From: Tolypothrix sp. FACHB-123
GTDB taxonomy: Bacteria; Cyanobacteriota; Cyanobacteriia; Cyanobacteriales; Nostocaceae
Length of the DNA: 35,347 nucleotides
NCBI RefSeq assembly: GCF_014697075.1
Contig: NZ_JACJRE010000069.1
Coordinates: 1-35,347, forward strand
Direction: 5' to 3'
Shown here: piece after piece, positions 9,865 to 17,600 of the stretch
How positions within the stretch are numbered: the first letter of the stretch is position 1
Layout: each line of letters begins with the position of its first letter
Made by a program: the position numbers and the translations under genes
The notes under the pieces: model-generated
Seen by the model: the letters and a program-made list of their open reading frames with translations, nothing else
What the model was told of the DNA's origin: nothing
The model's database searches: none

Positions 9865-10290
9865 TCAAATGTCAGACTTGACACCTAAACAATTATTGAT
9901 AGCGCTGAGTAGTTCAAACTCAGCAATTGGTTTACATAAGTAAGCATTTGCTCCCTGTTTTAATCCCCAGAATTTATCTGCATTGGTTTTTTTGATAGAA
10001 CAGAGAATAATGGGGATGTTAGTTGTTTCAATTTTTGCCTTTAAGTCCCGACAAAGAGCAAAACCACTGCGATCGGGTAAGACAACATCTAGGAGTATAA
10101 TATTTGGTCTATTTTTACTGATTTGTTGTATTGCTTCTCCGGCATTACTGGCAAACAAAACACGAAACCCAAATTGCAGCAAATACTGTGCGATCGCTTC
10201 CCGCGCAGATGGGGAATCATCAACTACTAAAGCAACTGTTTGATTAGTTTGATCACTGAAAGTATCTTCAGTAGCTAAAGTAATAGTCAT
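9865..10290 (-). CDS. CheY-like single-domain response regulator (PilH-like)
   Basis: 141 residues, one receiver domain only. Acidic pair in LVVDDSPSAREAI, phospho-acceptor Asp in IILLDVVLPDRSGF, Ser in ILCSIKK in place of the usual Thr, and Lys in YLCKPI. It has no output domain, so it should act by protein contact on the pilus motor machinery or as a phosphate sink. Second gene of the chemotaxis operon, matching the PatA-like / CheY / CheW / MCP / CheA order of the Synechocystis pil and pix clusters. Confidence 0.94.
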   Translation of the reverse strand: MTITLATEDTFSDQTNQTVALVVDDSPSAREAIAQYLLQFGFRVLFASNAGEAIQQISKNRPNIILLDVVLPDRSGFALCRDLKAKIETTNIPIILCSIKKTNADKFWGLKQGANAYLCKPIAEFELLSAINNCLGVKSDI

Positions 10291-10310
10291 AGATAGATGT
10301 ACTCCATTAA

Positions 10311-10375
10311 CAATTCAAAATTCAAAATGACGCTCAAGGACTCGCTACCGCTGCGCTAACAAAATTCAAAATTAA
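10311..10375. repeat. Interspersed repeat: AATTCAA units flanking a GC-rich core
   Basis: AATTCAAAATTCAAAATGACG units on the left and AAATTCAAAATTAAAGAC on the right flank a GC-rich core (GACTCGCTACCGCTGCGCTA). This is a common Nostocales interspersed repeat layout. It sits in the gap between the PatA-like and CheY genes. Confidence 0.55.
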
Positions 10376-10447
10376 AGACATTTTCAGTCTGGGATTTAAA
10401 CCCTTGAATGTACGATAAAAAACGCATCAAATTTTCCAATTATGATT

Positions 10448-11698
10448 TCAAGTCAAATGAATCTGTCTCAGGTGCTTATTGATTACACCTATGACTTGTT
10501 GAGTATTAACTGTTTCTTTACTGAGAAAATCTGAAGAACCAACCATCTTCGCTCTGACTCGATCAATTACGCCATCATTTCCCGTCAAAATAATAATTGG
10601 CGTATGGCGGAAGCAAGAAAGTTTACGCAACTTGCTGCAAATTTCATACCCATTTGTATTAGGCATCATCAAATCGAGAAAGATCAGATCTGGCTTCAGT
10701 GCTAATAAAACACCGATCGCCCGCAACGGATCGTTCAGACCAACAAATCGATAGTTTGCAGCTGTCAGAATCTTTTCCATCTCTTGGCTAACCCAAGGAT
10801 TGTCATCTAAACAGGCAATAATAGGTTCTTTAGTCTCTAATGACGTTGATGATGAAAACATGGGTGCTGGTAGGTCAGCAATAGTTTTCAATTCCACCAA
10901 GCCCAACTGAATATAGGGCAAAAGTGAACGAGTCAGAGTCATTAGATCCTGCTTCGTCTCAAGAGCCATTTCACGCAGGGTTTGCTGTTGTTGTAAAAGT
11001 TGGCTGAGGGTTTGGTAAACAGAGGCGGAAATTTTTTGTTGCAGTTCTCCTCCCTGGCCAATGGTAGGGGCTTTATTAGGGGAGCAATCCGCAAATTTTG
11101 CCGCCTTCCAAGTTTGCCAAAGGCGATCGGCTTCTGCAACGGCTTGCGCTGCATCAATCAGTACGACTCTCTTCGGTAGAGTTTTATTTGGTCTGAGTTC
11201 ACAAGTAACCTGGGTTGCTTGGGTGATATCAAACAAAACTTCAACAATCGTAGACCAAACAACCCTAGCTGCTTGCTCTTTGGTAATTTTTTGCTGTTCT
11301 ACCCACATACACAATAATTGGTATTGCCAACAGGCATCAAAATATTCAGCCGTTGTATTCACCAATTCGTACTGTAGTGCGGAAATATCAGCAGGTTGCT
11401 GGGGTAAATAGATTGCTGAATTCCGCTTCCACCGTCTCACCGGATGATCTCCACCAGTGGTATAGACGATAAAACCGCAATGCAGATAAACAATCCATCC
11501 TCGTCCTATGACATCAGTCAACACAAGTTGACCGCTAAACTGAAGCTGTTTTAATGTAATAAACAGCTCGACCTGCTTGGAAGCATCAAAATCCTTAATC
11601 AGCGGAGTGTCATTTCTCCGAGTAAGTAAGGAATCAACTGATTGGTAAAGGAGACTGCTATTCATTTCACCTTCATCAAAATTTCTTGCCACAGGCAT
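10448..11698 (-). CDS. PatA-family response regulator (PATAN/DUF4388 plus receiver)
   Basis: 416 residues. The N-terminal 250 residues resemble the PATAN region of PatA/PilG/PixG proteins (VELFITLKQLQFSGQLVLTD, then WIVYLHCGFIVYTTGGDHPVRRW). A receiver occupies about 288-405 (IIACLDDNPWVSQ, phospho-Asp in LIFLDLMMPNTNGYEI, Thr in IILTGN, Lys in FLSKE). First gene of the chemotaxis operon; in related systems the PatA-like protein is a response output acting on type IV pili. An ATG at 11665 (MNSSLLYQ) has a better ribosome site (GAAGGTGA) than the ATG at 11698, so the protein may be 11 residues shorter. Confidence 0.9.
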   Translation of the reverse strand: MPVARNFDEGEMNSSLLYQSVDSLLTRRNDTPLIKDFDASKQVELFITLKQLQFSGQLVLTDVIGRGWIVYLHCGFIVYTTGGDHPVRRWKRNSAIYLPQQPADISALQYELVNTTAEYFDACWQYQLLCMWVEQQKITKEQAARVVWSTIVEVLFDITQATQVTCELRPNKTLPKRVVLIDAAQAVAEADRLWQTWKAAKFADCSPNKAPTIGQGGELQQKISASVYQTLSQLLQQQQTLREMALETKQDLMTLTRSLLPYIQLGLVELKTIADLPAPMFSSSTSLETKEPIIACLDDNPWVSQEMEKILTAANYRFVGLNDPLRAIGVLLALKPDLIFLDLMMPNTNGYEICSKLRKLSCFRHTPIIILTGNDGVIDRVRAKMVGSSDFLSKETVNTQQVIGVINKHLRQIHLT

Positions 11699-11872
11699 AA
11701 TCAGTATCCAATGTAAAAGGTGACAAAGTCGTGATAAAAATCTAGAACAACTGCTTTTTGGGAGAATTTTTCTCTAAACCCGCATTTCTTCTCAGGAAGT
11801 TGCGCTCAAAGTCTGATAAAACCGTACTTTTTTCTCAGGGTGCAAGTTCCTGCCATTATTTCCTCACCAGCA

Positions 11873-11935
11873 GTAGGGGCACCTTCACAGGTATGATCCA
11901 ATTATTCACGACTATCTGGCTTAAGTAGCCCCTAC
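11873..11935. repeat. Short inverted-repeat element (GTAGGGGC ... GCCCCTAC)
   Basis: Perfect 8-bp arms at 11873-11880 and 11928-11935 bound a 63-bp AT-richer segment. It lies between the PatA-like gene's upstream region and the 3' end of the bestrophin gene. The GTAGGGGC end is shared by many cyanobacterial interspersed palindromes. Confidence 0.45.
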
Positions 11936-11958
11936 GACCTCTGAACAAAGGGTCAACT

Positions 11959-12993
11959 TCATGATGAACGCCAAGATTCATAATTTTTCAACACAGGTAC
12001 AATTGCTACAGAAGAATTTTCTCTTTCACAATTAATTAAATCTTCCGTATTGCGGCGCATCGTCGCACAAATAAGATCCAAAGGTAGGTCATTGGGGTCA
12101 TGTCCAAACGGCTCCTCAATTTCAGCGCCAATTTCATCAACTCCCAGCATAACCGCACTAATAAAAGCTATTGTGGGGCTAGTCCACCAATGTAAACCGT
12201 TAACTATTTCTAATGGCAATAGCAGGAAATAAATTATCAGCAATATCTTCAGAACTATGGTATATATTAAAGGCGTTGGTGTTTTGAGAATCCGCTCACA
12301 ACCTCCTAAAATATCTACTAAATCATCTAACAACTCTAGCAAAGAATTCAACTGGAAAATATTGAGATTGTTATGCTCATACTGACTCTGTAAAAAGTCG
12401 CCAATCCAGAAAGAAATTTCTAGGGGGGGATGATTGGCTTCCTGGAGCTTAAAATATTGAGATTCCGACAATAAAGGCCTTAACTCAGAGTTGACAGATT
12501 CTCGTCGTAAATGCTGCTTCATAGCATAAGAAAAAGCAACTATTAATTTTAATGCTGCCTCTTTTTCTCCTCTACTTTTTGCACCATACTCATTAACAAT
12601 AATCCAAACTCCCCTAGTTAAATTACGAACGGTATTTACCAATGCTCCCCATAATTTCCGCCCTTCCCAAAATCTGTCATGGGCTGAATTAGTTCTGAAA
12701 GCTAATAATAAACCCACAACTATGTTGAGAGTAACAATGACATTAGGAAGGATTTTACTAAAATCAATAGATGCCAAAAGTTTAAAATGGTAAAGCAATG
12801 AAACTAAAAATCCATAGACTGCACACAAGATTATCCAAGGCAAAATTGGTTTAATTACTGAGAATTTAAGTTTAAAAATCACTTGAAACCAGTGCAAATG
12901 CTCACCAGTATAAATGTGAAATTTACCTTTAAATGATCTGAGAGACGTAATTTTATTTCTCGAAGGTTTCATCACTTCAGATTTAAAGAACAT
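11959..12993 (-). CDS. Bestrophin-family membrane channel
   Basis: 344 residues, usual for bacterial/plant bestrophin-like (former UPF0187) proteins. Hydrophobic segments occur near 48-70 and 84-100, directly followed by the family signature FRTNSAHDRFWEGRKLWG, and two more near 240-285 (IYTIVLKILLIIYFLLLPLEI and WTSPTIAFISAVMLGVDEIG), with EIEEPFGHDPNDLPLD after them. Bestrophins are pentameric anion channels; algal thylakoid members are linked to bicarbonate supply, whereas the physiological ion of cyanobacterial members is uncertain. AAGGATG seven bases before the ATG supports the start. A gamma carbonic anhydrase lies upstream on the same strand, which makes bicarbonate a reasonable but unproven substrate. 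Confidence 0.92.
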   Translation of the reverse strand: MFFKSEVMKPSRNKITSLRSFKGKFHIYTGEHLHWFQVIFKLKFSVIKPILPWIILCAVYGFLVSLLYHFKLLASIDFSKILPNVIVTLNIVVGLLLAFRTNSAHDRFWEGRKLWGALVNTVRNLTRGVWIIVNEYGAKSRGEKEAALKLIVAFSYAMKQHLRRESVNSELRPLLSESQYFKLQEANHPPLEISFWIGDFLQSQYEHNNLNIFQLNSLLELLDDLVDILGGCERILKTPTPLIYTIVLKILLIIYFLLLPLEIVNGLHWWTSPTIAFISAVMLGVDEIGAEIEEPFGHDPNDLPLDLICATMRRNTEDLINCERENSSVAIVPVLKNYESWRSS

Positions 12994-13146
12994 TGGCTCA
13001 TCCTTTGCTTAGGTGTGGGAATCAATAAGCTATTCTGCTGTTAAGTTGCACAATCTATTGTGAGGGCTGTTGACTGTTGACAGATTATGTAGTGATTTTC
13101 TCTGTCACGGATGATCGGAATTGCTATAGCAGATTTAACTGATTGA

Positions 13147-13437
13147 TTATCTACAATATGGTGTTATATCTTCACCGCATATATCCGCCAGGTAAGATAA
13201 ACTCCGAAAACGTAAACCGACCAGTTGCTCATATAAAGGATTGACATGACACAAAGGTGGAATGTGAAAGATAACGTGATTGAAGAGTGTGACATTACGC
13301 TCAAAGGGACACTGAGCCGGAATGATTATGCAAAACAACCGAGCCACTTTGGGGTTATGAACTTCTAGATTGTCTAACCAGTGGCGAATCAAATTGAGTG
13401 CAGAACTCTCAGAACTAGGCTGATTTAAGGCTGACAT
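13147..13437 (-). CDS. Small protein with Mo-dependent nitrogenase C-terminal-like domain
   Basis: 96 residues, full length for this small cyanobacterial family. The conserved core is IIPAQCPFERNV, IFHIPPLCHVNPLYEQLVGLRFRSLSYLADICGED and the terminal YCR. The family name comes from similarity to a nitrogenase C-terminal extension; no biochemical role is known to me, and there are no nitrogenase genes here. Three Cys in the conserved part could be structural or metal ligands. No Shine-Dalgarno is evident before the ATG. Its neighbours are bestrophin and gamma-carbonic anhydrase genes on the same strand. Confidence 0.88.
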   Translation of the reverse strand: MSALNQPSSESSALNLIRHWLDNLEVHNPKVARLFCIIIPAQCPFERNVTLFNHVIFHIPPLCHVNPLYEQLVGLRFRSLSYLADICGEDITPYCR

Positions 13438-13468
13438 AATATTGAACTAGTCCTTAATAATTGATTTG

Positions 13469-13586
13469 AGGACTTACGCAAGATGTAACTAAAAACCTGA
13501 TTTTTGTGTAGCGTTCATTCATGTAGACGCATAGCAAATTTTTGCAGGGTATGAACGCTACTTTCGTTGTATTATCTGTAAGTCCT
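13469..13586. mobile_element. MITE-like element with AGGACTTAC terminal inverted repeats
   Basis: 118 bp bounded by AGGACTTAC (13469-13477) and GTAAGTCCT (13578-13586). Nested inside is a second perfect 11-bp inverted pair, GTAGCGTTCAT at 13508 and ATGAACGCTAC at 13551. No coding capacity. AGGACTTACGCA-type ends recur in Nostocales genomes, so this is probably a non-autonomous transposon remnant. No clear target-site duplication is visible. Confidence 0.6.
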
Positions 13587-13599
13587 AGATTTTTCAGGC

Positions 13600-13636
13600 G
13601 GGAGTGCGTAGGCGTAGCCCGTCGTAGACATCGCTT
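13600..13636. repeat. GC-rich interspersed repeat core
   Basis: A GC-rich block (GCGTAGGCGTAGCCCGTCGT then AGACATCGC) typical of cyanobacterial interspersed palindromes. It abuts the 3' end of the gamma-carbonic anhydrase gene, two bases from its stop codon. Confidence 0.55.
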
Positions 13637-13637
13637 T

Positions 13638-14351
13638 CTAGGGAAGGAGACAAGATTCTACGTTGATATAGTTAGGCTGAGTAGATACAGACTTCTGTGT
13701 TGTCCATTGATTGTTGCTGTAAGCAATTTCCATAATTGCTTTCTCTTGGTAGCCATGAGCTAGCTGGATATTCACGTTTACCACAGCATGATTGAGATGT
13801 CGCAGTGGGTAATCAGCAGTAATCAGGGGTAAATTATCGGCGGCTTCCTGAGTTCTAATCACAGAGCCAGCCGGAACATATCGCCCATCCGGAACGTTTA
13901 CACCCATAACCAAAGTTTTCGGTTCTAAAACACAGTTATTGCCGACAGTGGCTTTAAAAACCAGTGATTGCATCCCAATAAAAGTATCAGTGCCAATTTT
14001 AGCAGGGCCATGTACTTGGCATTGGTGGGCGAGAGAAACGCGATCGCTAATATAAACACCGTAGAGTCTTCCCTGAACTTCAACCACCGCCTCGCGTACC
14101 AAATTACCTTCTACATGGGTTTCTAAAGCATGGATAACTACACCATCTTGAACATTTACATCATCACCCACCCAAATCGGTTGTCCTTCATCTCCGCGTA
14201 CCGAAGCCGCTGGTGCAACCATGACTTCTTTACCAAGATGGACATTACCAATTACAGCTGCTAAGGGGTGTATGTAAGCTGTTGCATCGATTTGTGGCAG
14301 CATTTCCACTGAATTGAAAGTTGCGATGATATTGCTGTGAATATTTTGCAT
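13638..14351 (-). CDS. Cam-type gamma-class carbonic anhydrase
   Basis: 237 residues from the ATG at 14351, which has AAGAAGG upstream; an in-frame TTG at 14378 is less likely. The protein is a left-handed beta-helix of hexapeptide repeats. Zinc ligands of the Methanosarcina Cam enzyme are all present: His74 (VVIHALE), His109 and His114 (SLAHQCQVHG). Arg52, Asp54 and Glu55 (VRGDEG), the NVQDG Gln and the proton-shuttle Glu (Glu77 in HALE) are also kept. The loop after HALE is one residue shorter and less acidic than in Cam. Unlike CcmM there are no RbcS-like repeats. It should interconvert CO2 and bicarbonate. No clear signal peptide is seen, so a cytoplasmic site is likely. The last 30 residues or so leave the family pattern. 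Confidence 0.9.
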   Translation of the reverse strand: MQNIHSNIIATFNSVEMLPQIDATAYIHPLAAVIGNVHLGKEVMVAPAASVRGDEGQPIWVGDDVNVQDGVVIHALETHVEGNLVREAVVEVQGRLYGVYISDRVSLAHQCQVHGPAKIGTDTFIGMQSLVFKATVGNNCVLEPKTLVMGVNVPDGRYVPAGSVIRTQEAADNLPLITADYPLRHLNHAVVNVNIQLAHGYQEKAIMEIAYSNNQWTTQKSVSTQPNYINVESCLLP

Positions 14352-14564
14352 GAGAATAACCTTCTTTTTCTTGTGCAAATGTACTTAGGCTGTTAAAACC
14401 AGCATCAGTTTGTATCCTGGACGATGGCAATTTTGATTTTGGTCAGTTAGATAGTTTTAACTAGGAAGAAAAGGAAGAGTAGAAAGGTAAAAGGGAGTGT
14501 TCACAAATCCTTTCTCTCTTCGATTAAACAAAGGTGGTCTTACTCCAATCAAGGAATAATGATA

Positions 14565-14589
14565 GATATCGTTGGGTTATTTCGATATC
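14565..14589. promoter_or_regulatory. GATATCG-N11-CGATATC inverted repeat
   Basis: Perfect 7-bp arms at 14565-14571 and 14583-14589, separated by 11 bases, 215-240 bp upstream of the gamma-CA start. Spacing of about 18 bp between arm centres would place both on one helix face, as for a dimeric regulator. Function unknown. Confidence 0.35.
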
Positions 14590-14668
14590 CATGATTAGCT
14601 TATAGGTTGCAAGGTGACAAACTCGGTCTGGAAAAGTAATAAACTAGAGACATTGGGAATAGCTTTAA

Positions 14669-14719
14669 GTTGTTGACTGTTGACTGTTGACTGTTAACCA
14701 TCAACCGTTAAACATCAAC
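14669..14719. repeat. Heptameric short tandem repeats forming a hairpin
   Basis: GTTGACT units followed by their complements (CATCAAC, CGTTAAACATCAAC), so the tract can fold on itself. It lies 23 bases beyond the stop codon of the exoprotein gene and could act as its transcript end. Confidence 0.75.
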
Positions 14720-14741
14720 AAACCTAATAACTGTGCGGGTT

Positions 14742-17324
14742 CTAAACACGACAATGGGAAATTTGCCATTGAGGAGTTGCATCAGATGCGATCGCTACTA
14801 ATTCCACCTGACCATCGGGAGCGATCGCCCATGTTTGCGCCTCTACAATTCTTTCTTCTACTTGATTTCTGTTGCTGCTAACTTCTGGCTGGCTTATTTG
14901 AGTTGTTTGCAGTTTGCGTTCTGTCTGGCTTGGGGATGGTAAATTCCGCAAATCGTACCACAGAGTCTGACCCCGCAGAGTATAACCGGGATTTTCTGGT
15001 AACCCACCCCGGCCAGTAATGATGAAACGATTGCTTTCTGCTGTCTTAGCACAACCTGTAGCAATTCGCTTTGAGGAGTCAGTGACATTTGTCGGTAGTT
15101 TGACTAACTCACGGGATGGATATGTATCTGGTGTATTGATTTTTACCACACCATTAAACTCTGGCCCCCTTTCCGAAGTAGCAGTAATGTCACTTTTGGA
15201 ACTCAGTTGTTCGCGGAACTCAGTACCAAAAATACCTTGAGCATTCACTACTACCCCTCCACCAAAACCTTTTTGGGCGTTGGCGGTGATGTCGCTATTT
15301 TCTTCGGCAACTAAAATATCAGTGGAGATAGTAATATTACCGCCACGAGAACTATTGAGAGTATTGGTACTGATTTTACTGCCATTACGCATCAACAAAT
15401 TTTGCAATTCGATGGAAATGTTACCAAAATCACCAGCATTAGTATCAGCAGCAATTGTCCCTTGGTTGTTCATCAACAGGGAAGGGGCGTTAATTTGAAT
15501 ACTACCGGCTGCTCCTGTACCTGGGGTATCGCGGTTTTGGCTTTGAAAATTGCTCACGCTGATGGTAGCACCATCGCTAATAGTTAACTGATTAGCAGCG
15601 ACTATGATATTACCCCCGTCACCATTTCCCGGAAAGGCGCTAGCAAATAACCCACTACGACTTTGTTGACTAGTGCCTACTAACTCTACCTTATCGGCGT
15701 TAACTTGCAAATTACCCGCATTTCCCGACCCCCTGGTAGCCGAAGCTATTTGACCGCCATCGACAAGGCGTAAATTTTGGGTTTGAATATTCACACTCCC
15801 ACCCTGTCCATCACCTGAACCGGGAAATCCAGGTATTTTTTCGACTGTGGCAGCAATTATACTAGGGCCTAAATCAGAAATGCCTGTAACTTCTATATCA
15901 TCAGCCTGAATATTTAATTCTCCAGCTTTACCCAAGCCAAAAGTACTAGTAAATACCTGAGCGCCTGCTTCCACGCGCAAACTATTAGTTTTAATATCTA
16001 AGTTACCTCCATTACCAGTTGCGCCGGGATTGACTGGGGAAAATATACCACTAGCCCCAATTGGGGACTCACCGATAATTTGTATTTCCCTAGCTTTGAC
16101 ACTCAAATTACCAGCAAATCCATCACCAAAAGTTGCAGTTTGGATTTGTCCGCCATCCGCCACTTGCAAGGTGTTGGTTTCAATGACTATATTGCTACCA
16201 TTTCCAGTTGCGCCTGGAGCCACATCAGCAAATATACTAGTCCAATAATTGGGATTAGATGCTATTCCTTGTACTTTGAGAAATTCAGAAGCAAAGACAT
16301 TCAGTGTTCCGGAGCTACCATTCCCCAAAGTGTCTGTGACAATAGCTGAACTATTGCTCAGGCTAATATTTCCACCTCGCAGGATAATACTACCTGCGCT
16401 GTTACCACTAGTATCAATAGATGCGGCATTCTTGAGTTCTATGTTACCGTAGTTAATTCCTTGTCCTGGTTGAAGTTGTAATTGTTGATGATTATTGGTT
16501 AAAGCAACTTCACCACTTTTAACTGACCAAATTTCTACTTTTCCTTCTGGGAGCGTGATATTTCCCCCATCTAATACTACATTTCCACCCAACAGAGCTA
16601 TGGTTTTACCTGTTTGGGTGACATTGTACAGTCCCAGTGGGCGGTTACTTCGGTCTACGTAACCAGAATTAAAATCAATTAATAAATTGTTTCCATTACC
16701 ATTAACATGAATGCTACTGTTGGGATTTGAACCGTATTGCAAGCCAATGGGAACGCTAACTGTTAGCAGTGGATTGGCTGTAGGGTTAGTGGCGCTAAAT
16801 TCTGTTCCGTCAGCAAATTTTAGTTTATCTCCGGTGCTAGCAACAAAGGAACCACCTATATGCAAACGGGCATTTTCGCCAAATACTATACCACTGGGAT
16901 TGATAAAATACAGGTTGGCACGACCGATATCTGTAGTATTGTTGATTAATGTTTGAATGGTACCGTTAATTTGAGAAAGTGATCCGCCAGTGATGCGGGT
17001 AATAATATTATCAATACCTGGGGAATGGACAAAACGAGCTGTGTCTCCTGATTGTACAGAAAAATCTTGGAAGCTGTGAAACAGGTTAGCACCATTATTG
17101 GGTTGGGAACCGCCAGTTATTTCATATATTCCTCCACCGTTATTATTAATGTTAGTAGGTAGAGTGCCATCAGAATTAATTTGAGTTTGCGCTCTCACTA
17201 ATAAGGGACTTTTGCAGCACAGAAAGATAATAATTAGGGGCAACAAGTATTGCTTTTGTAGAAGTAAATTAAAAGTCTGTTGGAAAATTGTTGTAATCTG
17301 AGAAAACATAATATTTAATCCCAT
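14742..17324 (-). CDS. Two-partner-secretion exoprotein (filamentous haemagglutinin N-terminal domain)
   Basis: 860 residues. A signal peptide (hydrophobic YLLPLIIIFLCC, cleavage after VRA) is followed by the TPS domain (about 45-290), with the usual NLFHSFQDFSV, NPSGIVFGENARL and GGSFVAST motifs. Imperfect beta-helix repeats rich in Gly, Asn and Ile follow (GNGGNLDIKTNSLRV, GNAGNLQVNADKVEL and others). The C-terminal signature is IITGRGGLPENPG...LWYDLR and a final WAIAPDGQVELVA. Such proteins cross the outer membrane through a FhaC/ShlB-type pore and act as adhesins or matrix proteins. No TpsB partner gene lies in this window. Starts at 17324 (AGG upstream) or 17309 (MFSQ) are both possible. 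Confidence 0.9.
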   Translation of the reverse strand: MGLNIMFSQITTIFQQTFNLLLQKQYLLPLIIIFLCCKSPLLVRAQTQINSDGTLPTNINNNGGGIYEITGGSQPNNGANLFHSFQDFSVQSGDTARFVHSPGIDNIITRITGGSLSQINGTIQTLINNTTDIGRANLYFINPSGIVFGENARLHIGGSFVASTGDKLKFADGTEFSATNPTANPLLTVSVPIGLQYGSNPNSSIHVNGNGNNLLIDFNSGYVDRSNRPLGLYNVTQTGKTIALLGGNVVLDGGNITLPEGKVEIWSVKSGEVALTNNHQQLQLQPGQGINYGNIELKNAASIDTSGNSAGSIILRGGNISLSNSSAIVTDTLGNGSSGTLNVFASEFLKVQGIASNPNYWTSIFADVAPGATGNGSNIVIETNTLQVADGGQIQTATFGDGFAGNLSVKAREIQIIGESPIGASGIFSPVNPGATGNGGNLDIKTNSLRVEAGAQVFTSTFGLGKAGELNIQADDIEVTGISDLGPSIIAATVEKIPGFPGSGDGQGGSVNIQTQNLRLVDGGQIASATRGSGNAGNLQVNADKVELVGTSQQSRSGLFASAFPGNGDGGNIIVAANQLTISDGATISVSNFQSQNRDTPGTGAAGSIQINAPSLLMNNQGTIAADTNAGDFGNISIELQNLLMRNGSKISTNTLNSSRGGNITISTDILVAEENSDITANAQKGFGGGVVVNAQGIFGTEFREQLSSKSDITATSERGPEFNGVVKINTPDTYPSRELVKLPTNVTDSSKRIATGCAKTAESNRFIITGRGGLPENPGYTLRGQTLWYDLRNLPSPSQTERKLQTTQISQPEVSSNRNQVEERIVEAQTWAIAPDGQVELVAIASDATPQWQISHCRV

Positions 17325-17600
17325 TTAAGACCTGAAATTATCAAAAGTATCTGGTCAGCGCAAAAAATACTAGCAATGGGAAATACTTACTAGAGATATA
17401 GATAATCGTCGAGGGTGGGGCCACAAAATTTTGTGACCCTAACCTTGTATTTCAAGTAAATGAAATACGCTGTATTTCCTTAGCTGAAATTGATTGGTAG
17501 TATGCATCTGATAGTTTTTTAAGTTGGGAAAATATATAGGTAGGTGCAATTACAGATCAATGATCAGGGTTGTCATTGGTCATTTGTTGAGTAAAAGAAA

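Larger units (their letters stand above)
14352..14741. other. Intergenic region between gamma-CA and exoprotein genes
   Basis: 390 bases without a credible gene. It must hold the carbonic anhydrase promoter (minus strand). It contains the 7-bp inverted repeat at 14565-14589 and heptamer repeats at 14669-14719 described separately. Confidence 0.6.

Noticed and set aside
13542-13763. Plus-strand open frame over the MITE and gamma-CA end
   Set aside because: It is composed of repeat DNA and the antisense of the anhydrase gene; the protein is Arg/Cys-rich with no recognisable pattern.
13638-14351. CcmM (carboxysome protein) assignment for the gamma-CA gene
   Set aside because: No RbcS-like repeats, and the catalytic loop matches Cam better than the CcmM N-domain; no ccm genes are adjacent.
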